Part shown: positions 40,710 to 51,299 of the stretch, piece by piece
How the letters are laid out: each line of letters starts with the position of its first letter
How positions within the stretch are numbered: the first letter of the stretch is position 1
Assembly: GCF_000470315.2 (NCBI RefSeq)
Contig: NZ_CBRF02000002.1
Coordinates: 124,001 to 188,000 of the forward strand
Reading direction: 5' to 3'
DNA from: Psychromonas sp. SP041
GTDB lineage: Bacteria > Pseudomonadota > Gammaproteobacteria > Enterobacterales > Psychromonadaceae
DNA length: 64,000 bases
Notes under the pieces: generated by a model
What the model was told of the DNA's origin: nothing
The model's input: the letters and a program-made list of their open reading frames with translations, nothing else
Database searches by the model: none
Translations under genes and position numbers: made by a program

Positions 40710-40868
40710 TACCAAAAGAATTAATAAGATGATCATTCTTGCTGGTTAAAATCATCCCTAACTGCGTTCTGAGTTTTGAAGTGAGAACAACTATCTTCTA
40801 CAACTCACGCCTTATTAGTGTTAATTTTTCCTGCGCAATTTCTGATCACTTATTTAATTCCATTGGTA
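40710..40868. mobile_element. MITE-like inverted-repeat element, family 2
   Basis: A 159-bp non-coding element whose ends read TACCAAAAGAATTAATAAG and, on the other strand, TACCAATGGAATTAAATAAG; 21 of the outer 27 bases match. TAA flanks both sides (40707-40709 and 40869-40871). Internal words resemble family 1 (a GCGCAGGAAAAA-type block and a GGTTAAAA-type block), so the families look related. It lies between the alginate lyase stop and a strong terminator, in the 743-base spacer 40615-41357, where I see no gene. Confidence 0.72.
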
Positions 40869-40875
40869 TAATCTC

Positions 40876-40902
40876 AAAGCAGACCAATTGGTCTGCTTTT
40901 TT
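40876..40902 (+). terminator. Perfect 24-bp palindrome acting as a terminator
   Basis: AAAGCAGACC-AATT-GGTCTGCTTT is a perfect 24-bp palindrome (40876-40899) followed by more T. It is the first strong terminator after the alginate lyase, 262 bases past the stop, with a MITE-like element in between. Confidence 0.8.
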
Positions 40903-41233
40903 ATGAGTGAAGTCATGCGAGCAGTGTCTCTATTTTATTCATTTTAACCTTTGGGCTATGAGCTATAGGTTATGAAATCAATAGAATAAAGTCGATATCG
41001 TGATTGGGAGAGTTATTAAGTCGTAGTTAGCATTAAGGTTAACGCTGACCTTATGCCACTTAGCTGTTTATTAAAGCACATCGTAAACTACGGTAGTAAA
41101 TGACGTGTTCATTAAGCGATGTATTTATTAATATACCTAGCTAACTATCTACTTATCTACTCATTGACTCAAGCATGGTGAGGAATATGTTTAAGCTGTA
41201 TTTTGTATTATGAAGTTAGCTTGTTTCTGACTT

Positions 41234-41268
41234 AAAAAAAATGCCATTCACTTTAAGTAAATAGCATT
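41234..41268 (-). terminator. Terminator downstream of the second chemoreceptor
   Basis: On the minus strand AATGCTATT and AATGGCATT form a 9-bp stem with one G-T pair, followed by T8. It lies about 90 bases past the chemoreceptor stop. Confidence 0.75.
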
Positions 41269-41357
41269 CGTTTGTTCGTCTTTTTTATAGTTAATATGTT
41301 GCTTTATTTAAACTATAGCTAAGTTAAAGTTAACATTAGTTATTACTGACTTTAAAC

Positions 41358-43028
41358 TTAAACAGTGAACTTATTGGTCATATCAACAATTAATTTAGAC
41401 TGCATTTCAAGGTTTTCAAACTGCGCTCTAACCTCCGCTGAGCTATTACCAATATCATCTGCAAGTGATGCAATACCATTAATACGTTCAGCAATTTCAG
41501 AAGAAACAGTAGATTGTTCACTCGCGGCTGTTGCAACTTGAATATTCATTTCAGACAACTGTTGAATAGACTGATTACTGCTCCCAATAATGTCACGAAT
41601 GCGTCCCATTGCTTCAGTCACAACTACACGTTGTTTATCTGAGCGGGCCATATCGCCGACCGTTTTTTCAGTGCTCATTTGTAGTTTCTCAAGTATCTCT
41701 TTGATTTCTACCGTACTGTCTTGGCTACGTTTGGCGAGGCTACGAACTTCATCTGCTACGACTGCAAAACCTCGACCTTGTTCACCTGCTCGAGCGGCTT
41801 CAATTGCTGCATTAAGTGCAAGTAAGTTAGTTTGTTCAGATAGGCCTTCAATAACACTGAGTACAGAGCTAATTAAATTAACGTTACCGCCTAGTTCTGT
41901 CACAGAGTTCTCTACGCCAACCATTAATTCATTTAAATTATCTAGCTGCTCATTTGATACTTGTACTTGCTCCAATACAACTTGCATCTGTTTTTCAACA
42001 GAACTGGCCGATAAACGTGTTTGCTCAGCAGTGTTGGCTATTTCAGTAGAGGTGGATGACATTTCATCAATCGCTGTCGCGACTTGAATGGTTTCATTTT
42101 TTTGTTGATTAGATAGCTCTTCTAAATGAGCTTGTTGTTTACTAGACACATTTGCAATGTTATTTAGTTCATTACTTGTGCCTTTTAAGTTACGTATATC
42201 ATCGCCCATTGAGCCGAGGAATAGATTAAAGTCATCTGCAATTTGGTCAAGTAAAGCTATTTGACTCGTGGGTAATAGTGCCGTTAAATCACCTTCTCCA
42301 CCCGCTAGACCTCGTACCGAAGTACTTAAATTATTTAATGGGCGATAAATTCGATTGATTGCGATAAACACGACAATAGCAACAGCGATAAAACTCACAA
42401 TAAAGAAGAAAATAGCTTGTTGTATTGCTTTATCTGCAACGTTTAAGACTTCTTCATCTATGATTCTTTGCGCTCGGTCTACGTCATCAATAAAAAATCC
42501 CGTTGAGATAATGACATTCCATTTGGGGATTAATAACGAATAAGAATATTTTGGAGAGCTTTCTTTTTCACCAGGTTTTGGGAAATAATAGATGGTAAAG
42601 CCTGATCCTGATTTGCCTGCTTCAATTATGTTTCTGACAATGTAATTGTCTTTTTTATCTTTAAGATCCCAAAAGTTTTTGCCAATTCCTTTATTTGAAC
42701 CACTTTGTAGACGCACTCCATTAAAATTATAGGTAAATATGTAGCCTTTATTACCATCGTATTTTAAACGGTTAATTAGGGCTAATGCATCTTTTAAACC
42801 TTCATCACTAGGCATATCAATATACGGCTGAATCATAGAATGTGCTGAGTTTATAATTGTCACTAAGCGTTTCTTTTCTATTTCTATCGTATTTTCCCGC
42901 GTTACCTCACTCACTTTTTTTTCAATACTATTGGTGCTGTTAATTTCAATATATAAGCCAAGTACAGCTATTAAAATGAAAGGAATAAATACCAATAGGT
43001 ATATTTGAAATTTCAAAGAACGTAACAT
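41358..43028 (-). CDS. Methyl-accepting chemotaxis protein with single Cache sensor
   Basis: Transmembrane chemoreceptor of 556 aa. A membrane helix near residues 8-27 precedes an sCache_2-type sensor (about 35-185; [20 protein letters not shown] and [19 protein letters not shown]), then a second membrane helix (about 205-225), HAMP and signalling domain. The conserved tip is [21 protein letters not shown] start it at 43028 because GGAG lies 7 bases upstream, while the ATG four codons earlier has no such site. It belongs to a different sensor class from the receptor at 35971-37842. Confidence 0.93.
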   Translation of the reverse strand: MLRSLKFQIYLLVFIPFILIAVLGLYIEINSTNSIEKKVSEVTRENTIEIEKKRLVTIINSAHSMIQPYIDMPSDEGLKDALALINRLKYDGNKGYIFTYNFNGVRLQSGSNKGIGKNFWDLKDKKDNYIVRNIIEAGKSGSGFTIYYFPKPGEKESSPKYSYSLLIPKWNVIISTGFFIDDVDRAQRIIDEEVLNVADKAIQQAIFFFIVSFIAVAIVVFIAINRIYRPLNNLSTSVRGLAGGEGDLTALLPTSQIALLDQIADDFNLFLGSMGDDIRNLKGTSNELNNIANVSSKQQAHLEELSNQQKNETIQVATAIDEMSSTSTEIANTAEQTRLSASSVEKQMQVVLEQVQVSNEQLDNLNELMVGVENSVTELGGNVNLISSVLSVIEGLSEQTNLLALNAAIEAARAGEQGRGFAVVADEVRSLAKRSQDSTVEIKEILEKLQMSTEKTVGDMARSDKQRVVVTEAMGRIRDIIGSSNQSIQQLSEMNIQVATAASEQSTVSSEIAERINGIASLADDIGNSSAEVRAQFENLEMQSKLIVDMTNKFTV

Positions 43029-43613
43029 TAAATACTCCATTAAACGTTATAGTTAATAATATGCTTTTTATCGATGTTTAAAATATAGTGCACATACTCT
43101 TTTCATATCAGAAATGAAGTGGAATCCTTTGTCACTGCATTTGTGAATACTATTGTTAGATTAAATTTTTTAATCGCTCAGTAGTATCATAATTAGTTAT
43201 ATATAGGTAGTTTGTTACGGGTAAAACTGAATTAGCGTCTTGTTTTACCAATAAGTTAAAATGCGGCTAATTTTCAACGTTAAGTCGTTCTTCTATATGC
43301 AGAGGAGGTTATTTATCAGGAAATTTATTTGTTGAATGAGGTGAGAGGGCGCTCGGATATTTCAAATGTTGAATAGTATTACCTTTAACCTTTAATCTTT
43401 AACTAGAAGCTATCCTTCCATTGTAGTGGCATATTGAAGTTACGTGGGTTTTATAGGTTTAAAAGGTTTTTTATAAAGCAGAATAGGTATTTGTCTCGCT
43501 ATAAATTCGGTTCATACAGTATGTACAATTTGCTCTTCATACTCATGCTTAAGGTGTCCTGTTTACAACTGTTTTTATTGTGAGTTAGTTGTTCGTTAAT
43601 TTTATTTATTGTA
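43029..43613. other. 585-base AT-rich spacer
   Basis: It separates the chemoreceptor (whose promoter it should hold) from the end of the diguanylate cyclase gene. I see no gene, repeat or clear terminator in it. Confidence 0.5.
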
Positions 43614-45338
43614 TCACTCTGAAGTGATTTTATTTTTACCATTCTTTTTGGACGAATATAAGAAATTATCTACTCGTTTAAAGATTGAGTCTTTACAGTC
43701 TTGGCTGGTCATTTCTGTTAACCCGATACTTAACGTAATATTAACTTTACGATTTAGATTAAGGTTCAAACCTATATTTTTTCTTATTTTTTCAACGGCT
43801 TGTTTACTTTTCTCTAAATTGGTACTTGGGAAAATGACAATAAATTCTTCACCGCCTACCCTAAACAACATATCGCCATTTCTAATACTGGATTGTAGTA
43901 CGTTCGAGATGCTTTTTAATACTATATCGCCAAAGCTATGACCATAATTATCATTTATTTGCTTAAAGTCATCCGCATCAAAAATAGCGAGAGAGAAAGT
44001 CGTACCATACCTTCTATATAAGGAGACTGATTTTTCTATATTTTCATCATAAGCTTTTCTGTTTTTAATACCTGTTAAAAAATCGATATAGGAGAGTTCT
44101 TTGTTAATCGTTATTTGATTATTTAATTTCGCTAACATTTGGTTATAGCTATCGATTAAAACACTGATATCTTTTATTGAAGAGCTTTGATCTTCTATTA
44201 TCTGATTATCTTTAATCATTTTAGTGATAGAGGTTATTTTGTCTGTTATTTCTCTCTTTTTATAATATTCAAATAAAGTTAAAACCAGAAAAACAAGCAT
44301 GGTTATAAACAAGAACGTGTTTAGGTTTTGTTGTAAATCCCTGTCTAACCTTGCCAAAGGAAAAGATGTTTTGATAAATAATAAAGTATCGCTTTTTTCA
44401 CCAAATAAAGAGCCAGTAGAAGAATAAAAGTTTAGCGTGTTTTCCTTGCTATCAGTAAAGCTAATTAGTTTTTCATTCAATGGAATAAGTTTCACCAATG
44501 TTTTATTTAAGCTTATTTTTCTAGTGTCAGAGGTTGCTAACTTTTCTATTTCATTGCTTTTTAATGCTTGATTGATATCAAATAAAAAATTTTGTGTCAG
44601 GTTATGCGTGTATGCCTTGTGTTCTGCATTAGATTTAAAATCAATGGCTTTAATATTAATATCTTGTATAAAAAACTCAGTCGCCATGTATAAGTTTGTT
44701 TGGCTGGTTTCAGTTAATAAATATTGCAACTGTTTACTTATTTCTTCACTGTAATCTAAAGCAAATCCTATTTGCAGAATATACTGTCCATCGTCAGATA
44801 CTTTTACTAAGTACCTTTTTAACCTCGAATCAAGGTCAAGTTTAGGTGAAGAAATATCAAGTTTAATGGTCTTGTTGAAGATCTTGTTAAACAGTTCTTT
44901 TACGGTTTTGAATTGTCCTAAATCAAAACCAATTTCTTTTTCATAGGATGCTTTTTCGATAATATAATCTTGATTGATCATGAAGATTTGGTATTTACCA
45001 AATTTTACATTTCGATTTAATTCATCTTCCATCTGCTTTAAATTCAAATGTGCTTTTTGATTGTTATATAACATTGATAATTGATCGAGCTTCTCGATGT
45101 TTTGACTTTCAGCTTGGATAAATTGATATTCAAGTTTATCGAATACAGATCTAAACTTTTCTCTCATCTCTAACGATTTTGTGTAACTGGCGTTTTTGAA
45201 GTTTTCTGAGGTGGTCTTATTGGAAGCAGCATACTGATAATATAAACCAATGAAGACGATGATAAAGACGCTCGCAAAAAAGAAAGCGTTGAATGCTCTT
45301 AAGCTTATTTTTTTATTGGAAAAATTATATATCCGCAT
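43614..45338 (-). CDS. Membrane-anchored diguanylate cyclase (GGDEF)
   Basis: Predicted c-di-GMP synthase of 574 aa. An N-terminal membrane helix (about residues 13-31), a large periplasmic sensor-like region (about 35-320) of no recognised family, a second membrane helix (about 322-342), a short helical linker and a C-terminal GGDEF domain (about 405-570). The active-site loop is GGEEF at 495-499, with an intact RxxD inhibitory site (RNGD) five residues before it, so activity with product feedback is expected. A Fur-like site sits 20 bases upstream of the start. No EAL domain is present. Confidence 0.92.
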   Translation of the reverse strand: MRIYNFSNKKISLRAFNAFFFASVFIIVFIGLYYQYAASNKTTSENFKNASYTKSLEMREKFRSVFDKLEYQFIQAESQNIEKLDQLSMLYNNQKAHLNLKQMEDELNRNVKFGKYQIFMINQDYIIEKASYEKEIGFDLGQFKTVKELFNKIFNKTIKLDISSPKLDLDSRLKRYLVKVSDDGQYILQIGFALDYSEEISKQLQYLLTETSQTNLYMATEFFIQDINIKAIDFKSNAEHKAYTHNLTQNFLFDINQALKSNEIEKLATSDTRKISLNKTLVKLIPLNEKLISFTDSKENTLNFYSSTGSLFGEKSDTLLFIKTSFPLARLDRDLQQNLNTFLFITMLVFLVLTLFEYYKKREITDKITSITKMIKDNQIIEDQSSSIKDISVLIDSYNQMLAKLNNQITINKELSYIDFLTGIKNRKAYDENIEKSVSLYRRYGTTFSLAIFDADDFKQINDNYGHSFGDIVLKSISNVLQSSIRNGDMLFRVGGEEFIVIFPSTNLEKSKQAVEKIRKNIGLNLNLNRKVNITLSIGLTEMTSQDCKDSIFKRVDNFLYSSKKNGKNKITSE

Positions 45339-45357
45339 AAATAGTCAAAATGTTAGT

Positions 45358-45376
45358 CGTTATCATTATCATTTTT
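45358..45376 (-). promoter_or_regulatory. Fur-like site upstream of the diguanylate cyclase gene
   Basis: On the minus strand AAAAATGATAATGATAACG matches 13 of 19 Fur consensus positions, including AATGATAAT and a second GATAA. It ends 20 bases before the ATG, a position where a bound repressor could block transcription or elongation. AT-rich background raises the chance of a false match. Confidence 0.35.
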
Positions 45377-45894
45377 TTTGTCTTTACAAGGTTAGTATTT
45401 TGATAGTACATGAATAATTAATAAAATAAAGCGTTCATGATCAAGCATTTGACACATCGTGAAGCCTTTTGGGGTAAGCCTTTAGCTAATTTTTAGATAA
45501 ATTATAAACATCTAACGATGACTGTTTTTAACTTTTCTATTCAGTTTAGTTTTTAGGGTATTCATGAATTATTCTCGTTAAAATTATCTTATCTAACTAT
45601 TCAAATAGGTACTCGTTTATATAGGCTGTTGTGCAGTGATTTATCTAGTTAATTACATCGTTAATTAGGATGGCTAAGCGATGAGTTCAGAACATAATTT
45701 AATAAGAAAAAATCTGTTCTGGTCTTATCAATAAAGCGAATATGCTTCTGTTAATCTCATTTTTGGATTTGTTTTTTATGCTTTAAAATCCTTTGTAAAA
45801 CAGTTTTACAATATTTAACTTCCTGTTTTTATCTTTAAATTCAGTGGTTTATTTTGGTTTTGCTGGTGGGTTGCATGATTTGTAAAAATAACGA

Positions 45895-45922
45895 TTGTCG
45901 AACTTGAAACTCGATCTATAAT
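45895..45922 (+). promoter_or_regulatory. Candidate promoter of the CorC/HlyC-type gene
   Basis: TTGTCG, a 16-base spacer and a perfect TATAAT, 110 bases before the start at 46033. It lies in the 694-base spacer 45339-46032, which otherwise shows no gene. Confidence 0.5.
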
Positions 45923-46032
45923 GCGCCTGATTTTACGACTGTAAAAGTGTGAATAGATTAATTGAAACACATTAAATATGTGTTAAATAGTTATTAATGA
46001 AGATAACGATATTGTGATGAAAGGGTTTAAAA

Positions 46033-47310
46033 ATGAGTGATGTGTTGAGCATTGTTTTATTGATATTAGCAGGTGCAATATTTGCGATGTCGGAGATTTC
46101 TATTGCCGCTGCTAGAAAGATAAAGCTACGCGTGATGGCCGATGAAGGCAGTAGTAAAGCGCTTGAAGTGATTGAGTTACAACAGCAACCAGGTAACTTT
46201 TTTGCGATGATGCAAATTGCATTAAATGGTATTTCTATTCTTGGCGGTATTATCGGTGAGCAAGCATTAACACCTTATATTCGTAAAATGATCAGTGTCT
46301 TTTATCAAGGTCCATTATTAGGCGAAGTGAGCTTTGTACTTTCTTTTATTTGCCTAACTTCTTTGTTTATTCTTTTTGCCGATTTATTACCTAAACGTTT
46401 AGCTATTATCATGCCGGAAGCGGTTGCTATACGCATTGTCTCTTTAATGCGTTGGATAACCTTTTTGCTGATGCCTGCGGTTTTCTTATTCAACGGCTTA
46501 ACCAATATGATGCTGCGTTTATTTCATATTCCGACAGAGCGTACTGAGTTGGTGACTACCGAAGATATTATCGCCATGATGGATGCCGGTGCCGAAGATG
46601 GCAGTTTGCAAAAGCAAGAATATCAATTAATTGGTAACGTATTTGATTTAGAAGTCAGTACCATTGGCAGTGTGATGACACCACGAGATCAGATTATCTT
46701 TTTTGATTTAGATGATAGTAGCGACGAGATCAGCAAAAAGATTATCGAGCAACCTCATAATGATTTTTTAGTGTGTGATGGTGGCTTGGATAAAATACGC
46801 GGCAGCATTGAATCGAAAGAGATTTTACGTTTAGTACTGAAAGGCGAGTTAGCACAAATACACCCAACAAAAGTCGACAAGGACCTTTTTTATCTTCCAG
46901 AAACATTAACGTTATCTGAAGCGTTAAATGCTTTTAAAGTGGCGGCACAACCTTTTGCTGTGATTGTCAATGAATACGCGACGGTAGTAGGCCTTGTAAC
47001 CGTTAAAGATTTGTTGAGTAGCTTTATGGGGGAGTTAATTACTCATCAAGACGAAGAACAAATAGTGCAAAGGGATGATTCATCTTGGTTGATCGAAGGC
47101 TTAACGCCAATTAATGATGTGATGCGTTGTTTATCGATTGAGGAGTTCCCTAACCGTAATCAATACGAAACCATCGCGGGCTTTATGATTTACACTTTAA
47201 AGCGTTTACCTAAGCGTACTGATAATTTTATTCATCAAGGTTATAAGTTTGAAGTCTTGGACCTTGAAGGGGTACGTGTTGAGCAAATTTTAGTGACTAA
47301 ATTAAAATAG
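46033..47310 (+). CDS. CNNM/CorC_HlyC family membrane protein with CBS pair
   Basis: A 425-aa inner membrane protein often annotated as hemolysin-like. A DUF21 (CNNM) membrane domain (about residues 1-180, with three to four helices), a CBS pair (about 200-330; SVMTPRDQIIFFD and VIVNEYATVVGLVTVKDLL) and a C-terminal CorC_HlyC domain (about 340-425; DSSWLIEGLTPINDVM). Relatives are linked to Mg/Co efflux or sodium-coupled magnesium transport; cytolysis is unlikely. AAGGG precedes the ATG. It stands alone, with a candidate promoter 110 bases upstream. Confidence 0.9.
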   Translation: MSDVLSIVLLILAGAIFAMSEISIAAARKIKLRVMADEGSSKALEVIELQQQPGNFFAMMQIALNGISILGGIIGEQALTPYIRKMISVFYQGPLLGEVSFVLSFICLTSLFILFADLLPKRLAIIMPEAVAIRIVSLMRWITFLLMPAVFLFNGLTNMMLRLFHIPTERTELVTTEDIIAMMDAGAEDGSLQKQEYQLIGNVFDLEVSTIGSVMTPRDQIIFFDLDDSSDEISKKIIEQPHNDFLVCDGGLDKIRGSIESKEILRLVLKGELAQIHPTKVDKDLFYLPETLTLSEALNAFKVAAQPFAVIVNEYATVVGLVTVKDLLSSFMGELITHQDEEQIVQRDDSSWLIEGLTPINDVMRCLSIEEFPNRNQYETIAGFMIYTLKRLPKRTDNFIHQGYKFEVLDLEGVRVEQILVTKLK

Positions 47311-47330
47311 TTACGCCCAAGTAGCTAAAT

Positions 47331-47441
47331 AGCTTAACCCAAAGAGCTAATTGTTATTCAATTAACTAAACAGCTTAACTCAAAGAGCTAACTGCTTATC
47401 AATTAATCCAGCCACTTTATGGCCGTGGTTGGATTAATTGA
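47331..47441. repeat. 41-bp direct repeat followed by a large hairpin
   Basis: AGCTTAACCCAAAGAGCTAA at 47331 recurs as AGCTTAACTCAAAGAGCTAA at 47372; the two 41-bp units are about 80% identical by eye. Directly after, TCAATTAATCCA and TGGATTAATTGA pair, with CCAC/GTGG inside, forming a long stem (about 47399-47441). It lies after the CorC/HlyC gene stop; neither side has a strong T run. Confidence 0.6.
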
Positions 47442-47680
47442 TGAGTTATTAATACCAAAACTTTTAATAGCCCCTGTAAATACTTCTGCCTTGTTATCTT
47501 TTCGTTTGTTTTTTGACCTTTATTTCCGCCTTCTAATCGATAAAACTGTATAGATAGCTTGTCTGTACAATTTTTTTGATTGATAACGCGAAAATTATTA
47601 TCTAGACGTAATGTATTTATTGACCAATAATCCGCCTGAAATTTTTGCCATACTGTGATTTCAGATAACTGAATCACCAT
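47417..47680 (-). CDS. Doubtful small gene opposite the speA leader
   Basis: An 87-codon frame ([19 protein letters not shown] at its start) with AGGAG just upstream of tandem ATG-GTG codons, the GTG being better spaced. Its composition is protein-like and moderately basic toward the end, but I recognise no family, and its stop falls inside a hairpin. It is divergent from speA. It may be a real small protein or a chance frame. Confidence 0.28.
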   Translation of the reverse strand: MVIQLSEITVWQKFQADYWSINTLRLDNNFRVINQKNCTDKLSIQFYRLEGGNKGQKTNEKITRQKYLQGLLKVLVLITHQLIQPRP

Positions 47681-47693
47681 TACTCCTACATTA

Positions 47694-49619
47694 ATGAGAG
47701 ATCTAAATTTGCAACATTCAACTGATATGGACCGCATCCGCGCGGAATACAATGTTCGTTACTGGAGCCAAGGTTTTTATGGGATTAACGACCAAGGTGA
47801 GGTGTATGTATCGCCGCGCAGTGGGTGTGATCATCAGGTGGCATTAAGTGACATCGCAGCAGAATTAGCAGAGCGTAATTTAAGTATGCCAGCTTTGGTT
47901 CGCTTCCCTCAAATATTACACCAACGTGTGCATAATATTTGTGATGCTTTCAATCAAGCGATTCAAGAAGTGGATTACGATAACCGCTATTTATTGGTTT
48001 ACCCAATTAAAGTGAATCAACAAAAAGAAGTGGTTGATGAAATTTTAGAAAGCCAAGCTGGACTAGAGCATAAGCAATTAGGTCTTGAAGCGGGCAGTAA
48101 GCCAGAACTATTAGCTGTATTAGCATTAGCGCAAAAAGCGAGTTCAGTGATTGTATGTAATGGTTACAAAGACAGAGAATACATTCGTTTAGCGTTAATT
48201 GGTGAAAAGTTAGGCCATAACGTTTTAATCGTATTAGAGAAGTTATCTGAACTTGATTTAGTGTTAGAAGAAGCACGCTCATTAGGTGTTAAACCTCGTA
48301 TGGGGTTACGTATTCGCTTAGCATCACAAGGGGCTGGTAAATGGCAATCAAGCGGTGGTGAGAAATCTAAATTTGGGTTAGCAGCATCTCAAGTATTAAC
48401 GGTTGTTGAGCGTTTAAAAGCAGAAAACCAATTAGATACATTACAACTTGTACATTTTCACTTAGGTTCACAAATGGCCAACATTCGTGACGTGCGTAAT
48501 GGCGTTAGTGAAGCAGCACGTTTTTACTGTGAATTACGAGCGATGGGCGTGCCATTAGATTATTTAGATGTGGGCGGTGGTTTGGCTGTCGATTATGACG
48601 GTACACGTAGCCAATCTCATAACTCAATGAACTATAGCTTAGCGGAATACGCTCGTAATATTGTGATTACGATCAGTGATATTTGTAATTTATATGAACA
48701 ACCTAAACCGGTGATTATTTCTGAGTCTGGTCGTTCATTAACAGCGCATCATGCGGTATTGATCACCAATGTTATTGGCGCAGAAACCTATAAACCAGAA
48801 CAGTTTGATGCACCTGCTGAGCAAGGTTCTTTATTGTTACAAAACATGTGGAACAACTGGGAGTTATTGTCTGGAGGAAGTGATGACCGTGCATTAATTG
48901 AGATTTATAACGATACGCAAAGTGACATAGTAGAAGTACACAATCAATTTGCGACAGGCGTGTTAAATCTTCAAGAACGAGCTTGGGGTGAGCAAGTAGC
49001 TTTACGCATCTATTATGAATTGAGCTTACAAATGAGCACTAAAAATCGTTTCCATCGTCCGATTTTAGATGACTTAAATGAACGTTTAGCGGATAAGTTT
49101 TTTGTTAACTTTTCACTATTTCAATCATTACCTGATGCGTGGGGCATTGATCAAGTATTCCCAATTTTACCGTTGTCTGATTTACACAGAGCGGGTGAGC
49201 GTCGCGCCGTACTGTTAGATATCACGTGTGATTCTGATGGTGTTATCGACCAATATGTTGATGGACAAGGTATTGAAACAACCTTACCAGTCCCTGCATG
49301 GTCTGCTGATAAACCTTACTTAATGGGGTTCTTTCTAGTCGGTGCTTATCAAGAAATTTTAGGTGATATGCACAACTTATTTGGTGATACGCACAGTGTA
49401 GTGGTGAATGTACAAGAAGATGGTAGCTGGAATATCGATTCATTAAATGAAGGCGATACCGTGGAAGATGTAATGAAATATGTACATATTGATGTTGAAG
49501 CGATTCGTGATAATTACCGTGCTTTAGCGTCATCACGCGTGTCTGTTGAAGAACAGCAAGCTATTTTAGACGAGTTAGAGCAAGGTTTAGCGGGTTACAC
49601 TTACTTAGAGGGCTTTTAA
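47694..49619 (+). CDS. speA: Biosynthetic arginine decarboxylase SpeA
   Basis: PLP enzyme converting arginine to agmatine and CO2, the first step of the agmatine route to putrescine. The PLP-lysine region is [12 protein letters not shown], the arginine/PLP-binding part includes [15 protein letters not shown] and [12 protein letters not shown], and [14 protein letters not shown] follows. At 641 aa it is normal for bacterial SpeA. The start is uncertain: ATG 47694 or ATG 47727, neither with a clear ribosome binding site. It is directly joined to speB, with no spacer. Confidence 0.96.
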   Translation: MRDLNLQHSTDMDRIRAEYNVRYWSQGFYGINDQGEVYVSPRSGCDHQVALSDIAAELAERNLSMPALVRFPQILHQRVHNICDAFNQAIQEVDYDNRYLLVYPIKVNQQKEVVDEILESQAGLEHKQLGLEAGSKPELLAVLALAQKASSVIVCNGYKDREYIRLALIGEKLGHNVLIVLEKLSELDLVLEEARSLGVKPRMGLRIRLASQGAGKWQSSGGEKSKFGLAASQVLTVVERLKAENQLDTLQLVHFHLGSQMANIRDVRNGVSEAARFYCELRAMGVPLDYLDVGGGLAVDYDGTRSQSHNSMNYSLAEYARNIVITISDICNLYEQPKPVIISESGRSLTAHHAVLITNVIGAETYKPEQFDAPAEQGSLLLQNMWNNWELLSGGSDDRALIEIYNDTQSDIVEVHNQFATGVLNLQERAWGEQVALRIYYELSLQMSTKNRFHRPILDDLNERLADKFFVNFSLFQSLPDAWGIDQVFPILPLSDLHRAGERRAVLLDITCDSDGVIDQYVDGQGIETTLPVPAWSADKPYLMGFFLVGAYQEILGDMHNLFGDTHSVVVNVQEDGSWNIDSLNEGDTVEDVMKYVHIDVEAIRDNYRALASSRVSVEEQQAILDELEQGLAGYTYLEGF

Positions 49620-50600
49620 ATGTCAGCTTCATCTAATGATCACCCTAACGGTGCGTTTAGTGATTTATTCACTAAAGAGGATTTTTCTTTATATTCTAAT
49701 GCGATGACGTTTATGCGTCGTCCTTTAGTAAAGAATCCGTTAGCGGAAGAACCTTTGGCTGAAAATGCAGACGTGGTTGTACTCGGTGTGCCATTTGATA
49801 TGGCAACATCAGGTCGTTCAGGGGCACGAATGGGGCCAGATGCGGTACGTCGTGCCTCGGTTAACTTATCATGGGAAAGTAAAAAATTCCCATGGGAGTT
49901 TAAACTGTTCGAACATACTAATGTGATTGATGCTGGCGACTTAGTATTTGATTGTGGCGATGCTGAAGACATGACACAACGTCTTGAAGCCGCGGCGGAT
50001 CAAATATTAAGCAGTGGTAAAATGTTGCTCAGTTTAGGAGGGGATCATTTTGTCACGCTGCCTTTATTACGTGCTTATGCAAAGCATCATGGTGAAATGG
50101 CATTAATTCATTTTGATGCTCACACTGATACTTATAATAACGGCAGTCGTTATGACCATGGCACTATGTTTTACCATGCCCCTAATGAAGGATTAATTGA
50201 TCCTAAATCATCGGTTCAAATTGGTATTCGTACTGAATATAAAAAGCAAGGTCATGGCTTTAATGTGATTAATGCAATGGAAGCGAACGATTTATCGGTT
50301 GAGCAAATAGTGTCGCAGGTAAAAGCGATTGTGGGTGATAAACCTGTTTATTTAACTTTTGATATTGATTGCTTAGATCCTGCTTTTGCACCGGGTACGG
50401 GTACGCCTGTATGTGGTGGTATTAGCTCGGATAAAGCATTAAAAATCATTCGTGCACTGCAAGGCATTAACTTGGTGGGAATGGATGTGGTTGAAGTATC
50501 ACCTGCTTACGACCAAAGTGAGATCACTGCACTTGCTGCCGCAACCATTGCGTTAGAGTTGTTGTATGTTTGGACAGCGAATAAGTTATCTGCTGTTTAA
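49620..50600 (+). CDS. speB: Agmatinase SpeB
   Basis: Ureohydrolase that converts agmatine to putrescine and urea. The manganese ligands are seen in [24 protein letters not shown] and [17 protein letters not shown]. At 326 aa it is somewhat longer than E. coli SpeB (306) because of an N-terminal extension. The ATG directly follows the speA stop, with GAGG at the end of speA as a ribosome binding site, so the pathway pair is translationally coupled. Confidence 0.95.
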   Translation: MSASSNDHPNGAFSDLFTKEDFSLYSNAMTFMRRPLVKNPLAEEPLAENADVVVLGVPFDMATSGRSGARMGPDAVRRASVNLSWESKKFPWEFKLFEHTNVIDAGDLVFDCGDAEDMTQRLEAAADQILSSGKMLLSLGGDHFVTLPLLRAYAKHHGEMALIHFDAHTDTYNNGSRYDHGTMFYHAPNEGLIDPKSSVQIGIRTEYKKQGHGFNVINAMEANDLSVEQIVSQVKAIVGDKPVYLTFDIDCLDPAFAPGTGTPVCGGISSDKALKIIRALQGINLVGMDVVEVSPAYDQSEITALAAATIALELLYVWTANKLSAV

Positions 50601-50758
50601 TTGTCTACTGACTATCCGTGGTTTATAGCAGTGTTTCTATATAAGACTTTTGTCTAGAAATACTATAGAGGCGATATAGGAGTAATATTGAAATGCTCCT
50701 ATATAAAACATTGCTTGCTGAGTTTTGTACCTTAAATGGTAACGGGTATATATTTATG

Positions 50759-50785
50759 CCCGAGCTTCTAAATTAGAAGTTCGGG
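50759..50785. other. Hairpin in the speB-CBS gene spacer
   Basis: CCCGAGCTTCTAA and TTAGAAGTTCGGG pair nearly perfectly with almost no loop. It lies about 160 bases after speB, in the 300-base spacer 50601-50900. There is no good T run on either strand, so a terminator role is possible but unproven. No gene is seen in the spacer. Confidence 0.5.
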
Positions 50786-50900
50786 TCAATAAAGTGTTAA
50801 TCAGTATTTTCTTTATTATCTAAGACATTAACTAATACAGCTGTCTCATTAAATATGCTTATAAAGTTCTTTTATAAGAAATCTATTTATAAGTAACCCA

Positions 50901-51299
50901 TTAAAAATTATTATCTAATAGGGCTTTTAACACTCTGCGACGAGATATTACACCCACCACTTTATTGTTTTCATTGATAACAGGGTAGGTTTTAGGTTGA
51001 GGGCCAACCATCTTTTCTGCCAGTGAGAAAATCGTTTGATCTGCCTTAACACTCAACACTTCTTTACGCATGATATCTTGGACTAAACCGATACGTTGGT
51101 TGTGATAAGCAAATTGAGTCGTGACATGTAAGCATTCCTGTTCAGAAATCCAACCAAGTAGCGTGTTATCTGAGGCAATGACGGGTCCGCCTAAGGCTTC
51201 TTTTTTGATGAGCTCTATTGATGCAGTGATGACAGGCATGTCTTCATATATCTTCGCAAAATTAACATCCATATAATTTTTTACGATCATCTCTTTCAT
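50901..51299 (-). CDS. Two-CBS-domain protein
   Basis: A 132-aa soluble protein made of two CBS motifs (about residues 8-65 and 72-130). It begins MKEMIVKNYMDVNFAKIYED and includes GPVIASDNTLLGWISEQECL and YPVINENNKVVGVISRRRVL. Such pairs bind adenosine nucleotides and usually regulate partners. I start it at the ATG 51299, which has AAGGAG 8 bases upstream; the frame can be extended two codons to a TTG. No partner gene is evident. Confidence 0.88.
   Translation of the reverse strand: MKEMIVKNYMDVNFAKIYEDMPVITASIELIKKEALGGPVIASDNTLLGWISEQECLHVTTQFAYHNQRIGLVQDIMRKEVLSVKADQTIFSLAEKMVGPQPKTYPVINENNKVVGVISRRRVLKALLDNNF

Noticed and set aside
41590-42087. 165-codon frame opposite the second chemoreceptor
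   Set aside because: It mirrors the Ala/Ser-rich signalling domain of the receptor; a similar shadow occurs opposite the other receptor at 36254-36451. No ribosome binding site or family.
43609-43941. 110-codon frame on the plus strand overlapping the diguanylate cyclase
   Set aside because: It is antisense to the conserved GGDEF domain and shows no family features.
47694-47726. Using the later ATG at 47727 as the speA start
   Set aside because: Neither ATG has a ribosome binding site, so the choice is open; I kept the longer form and noted the doubt.
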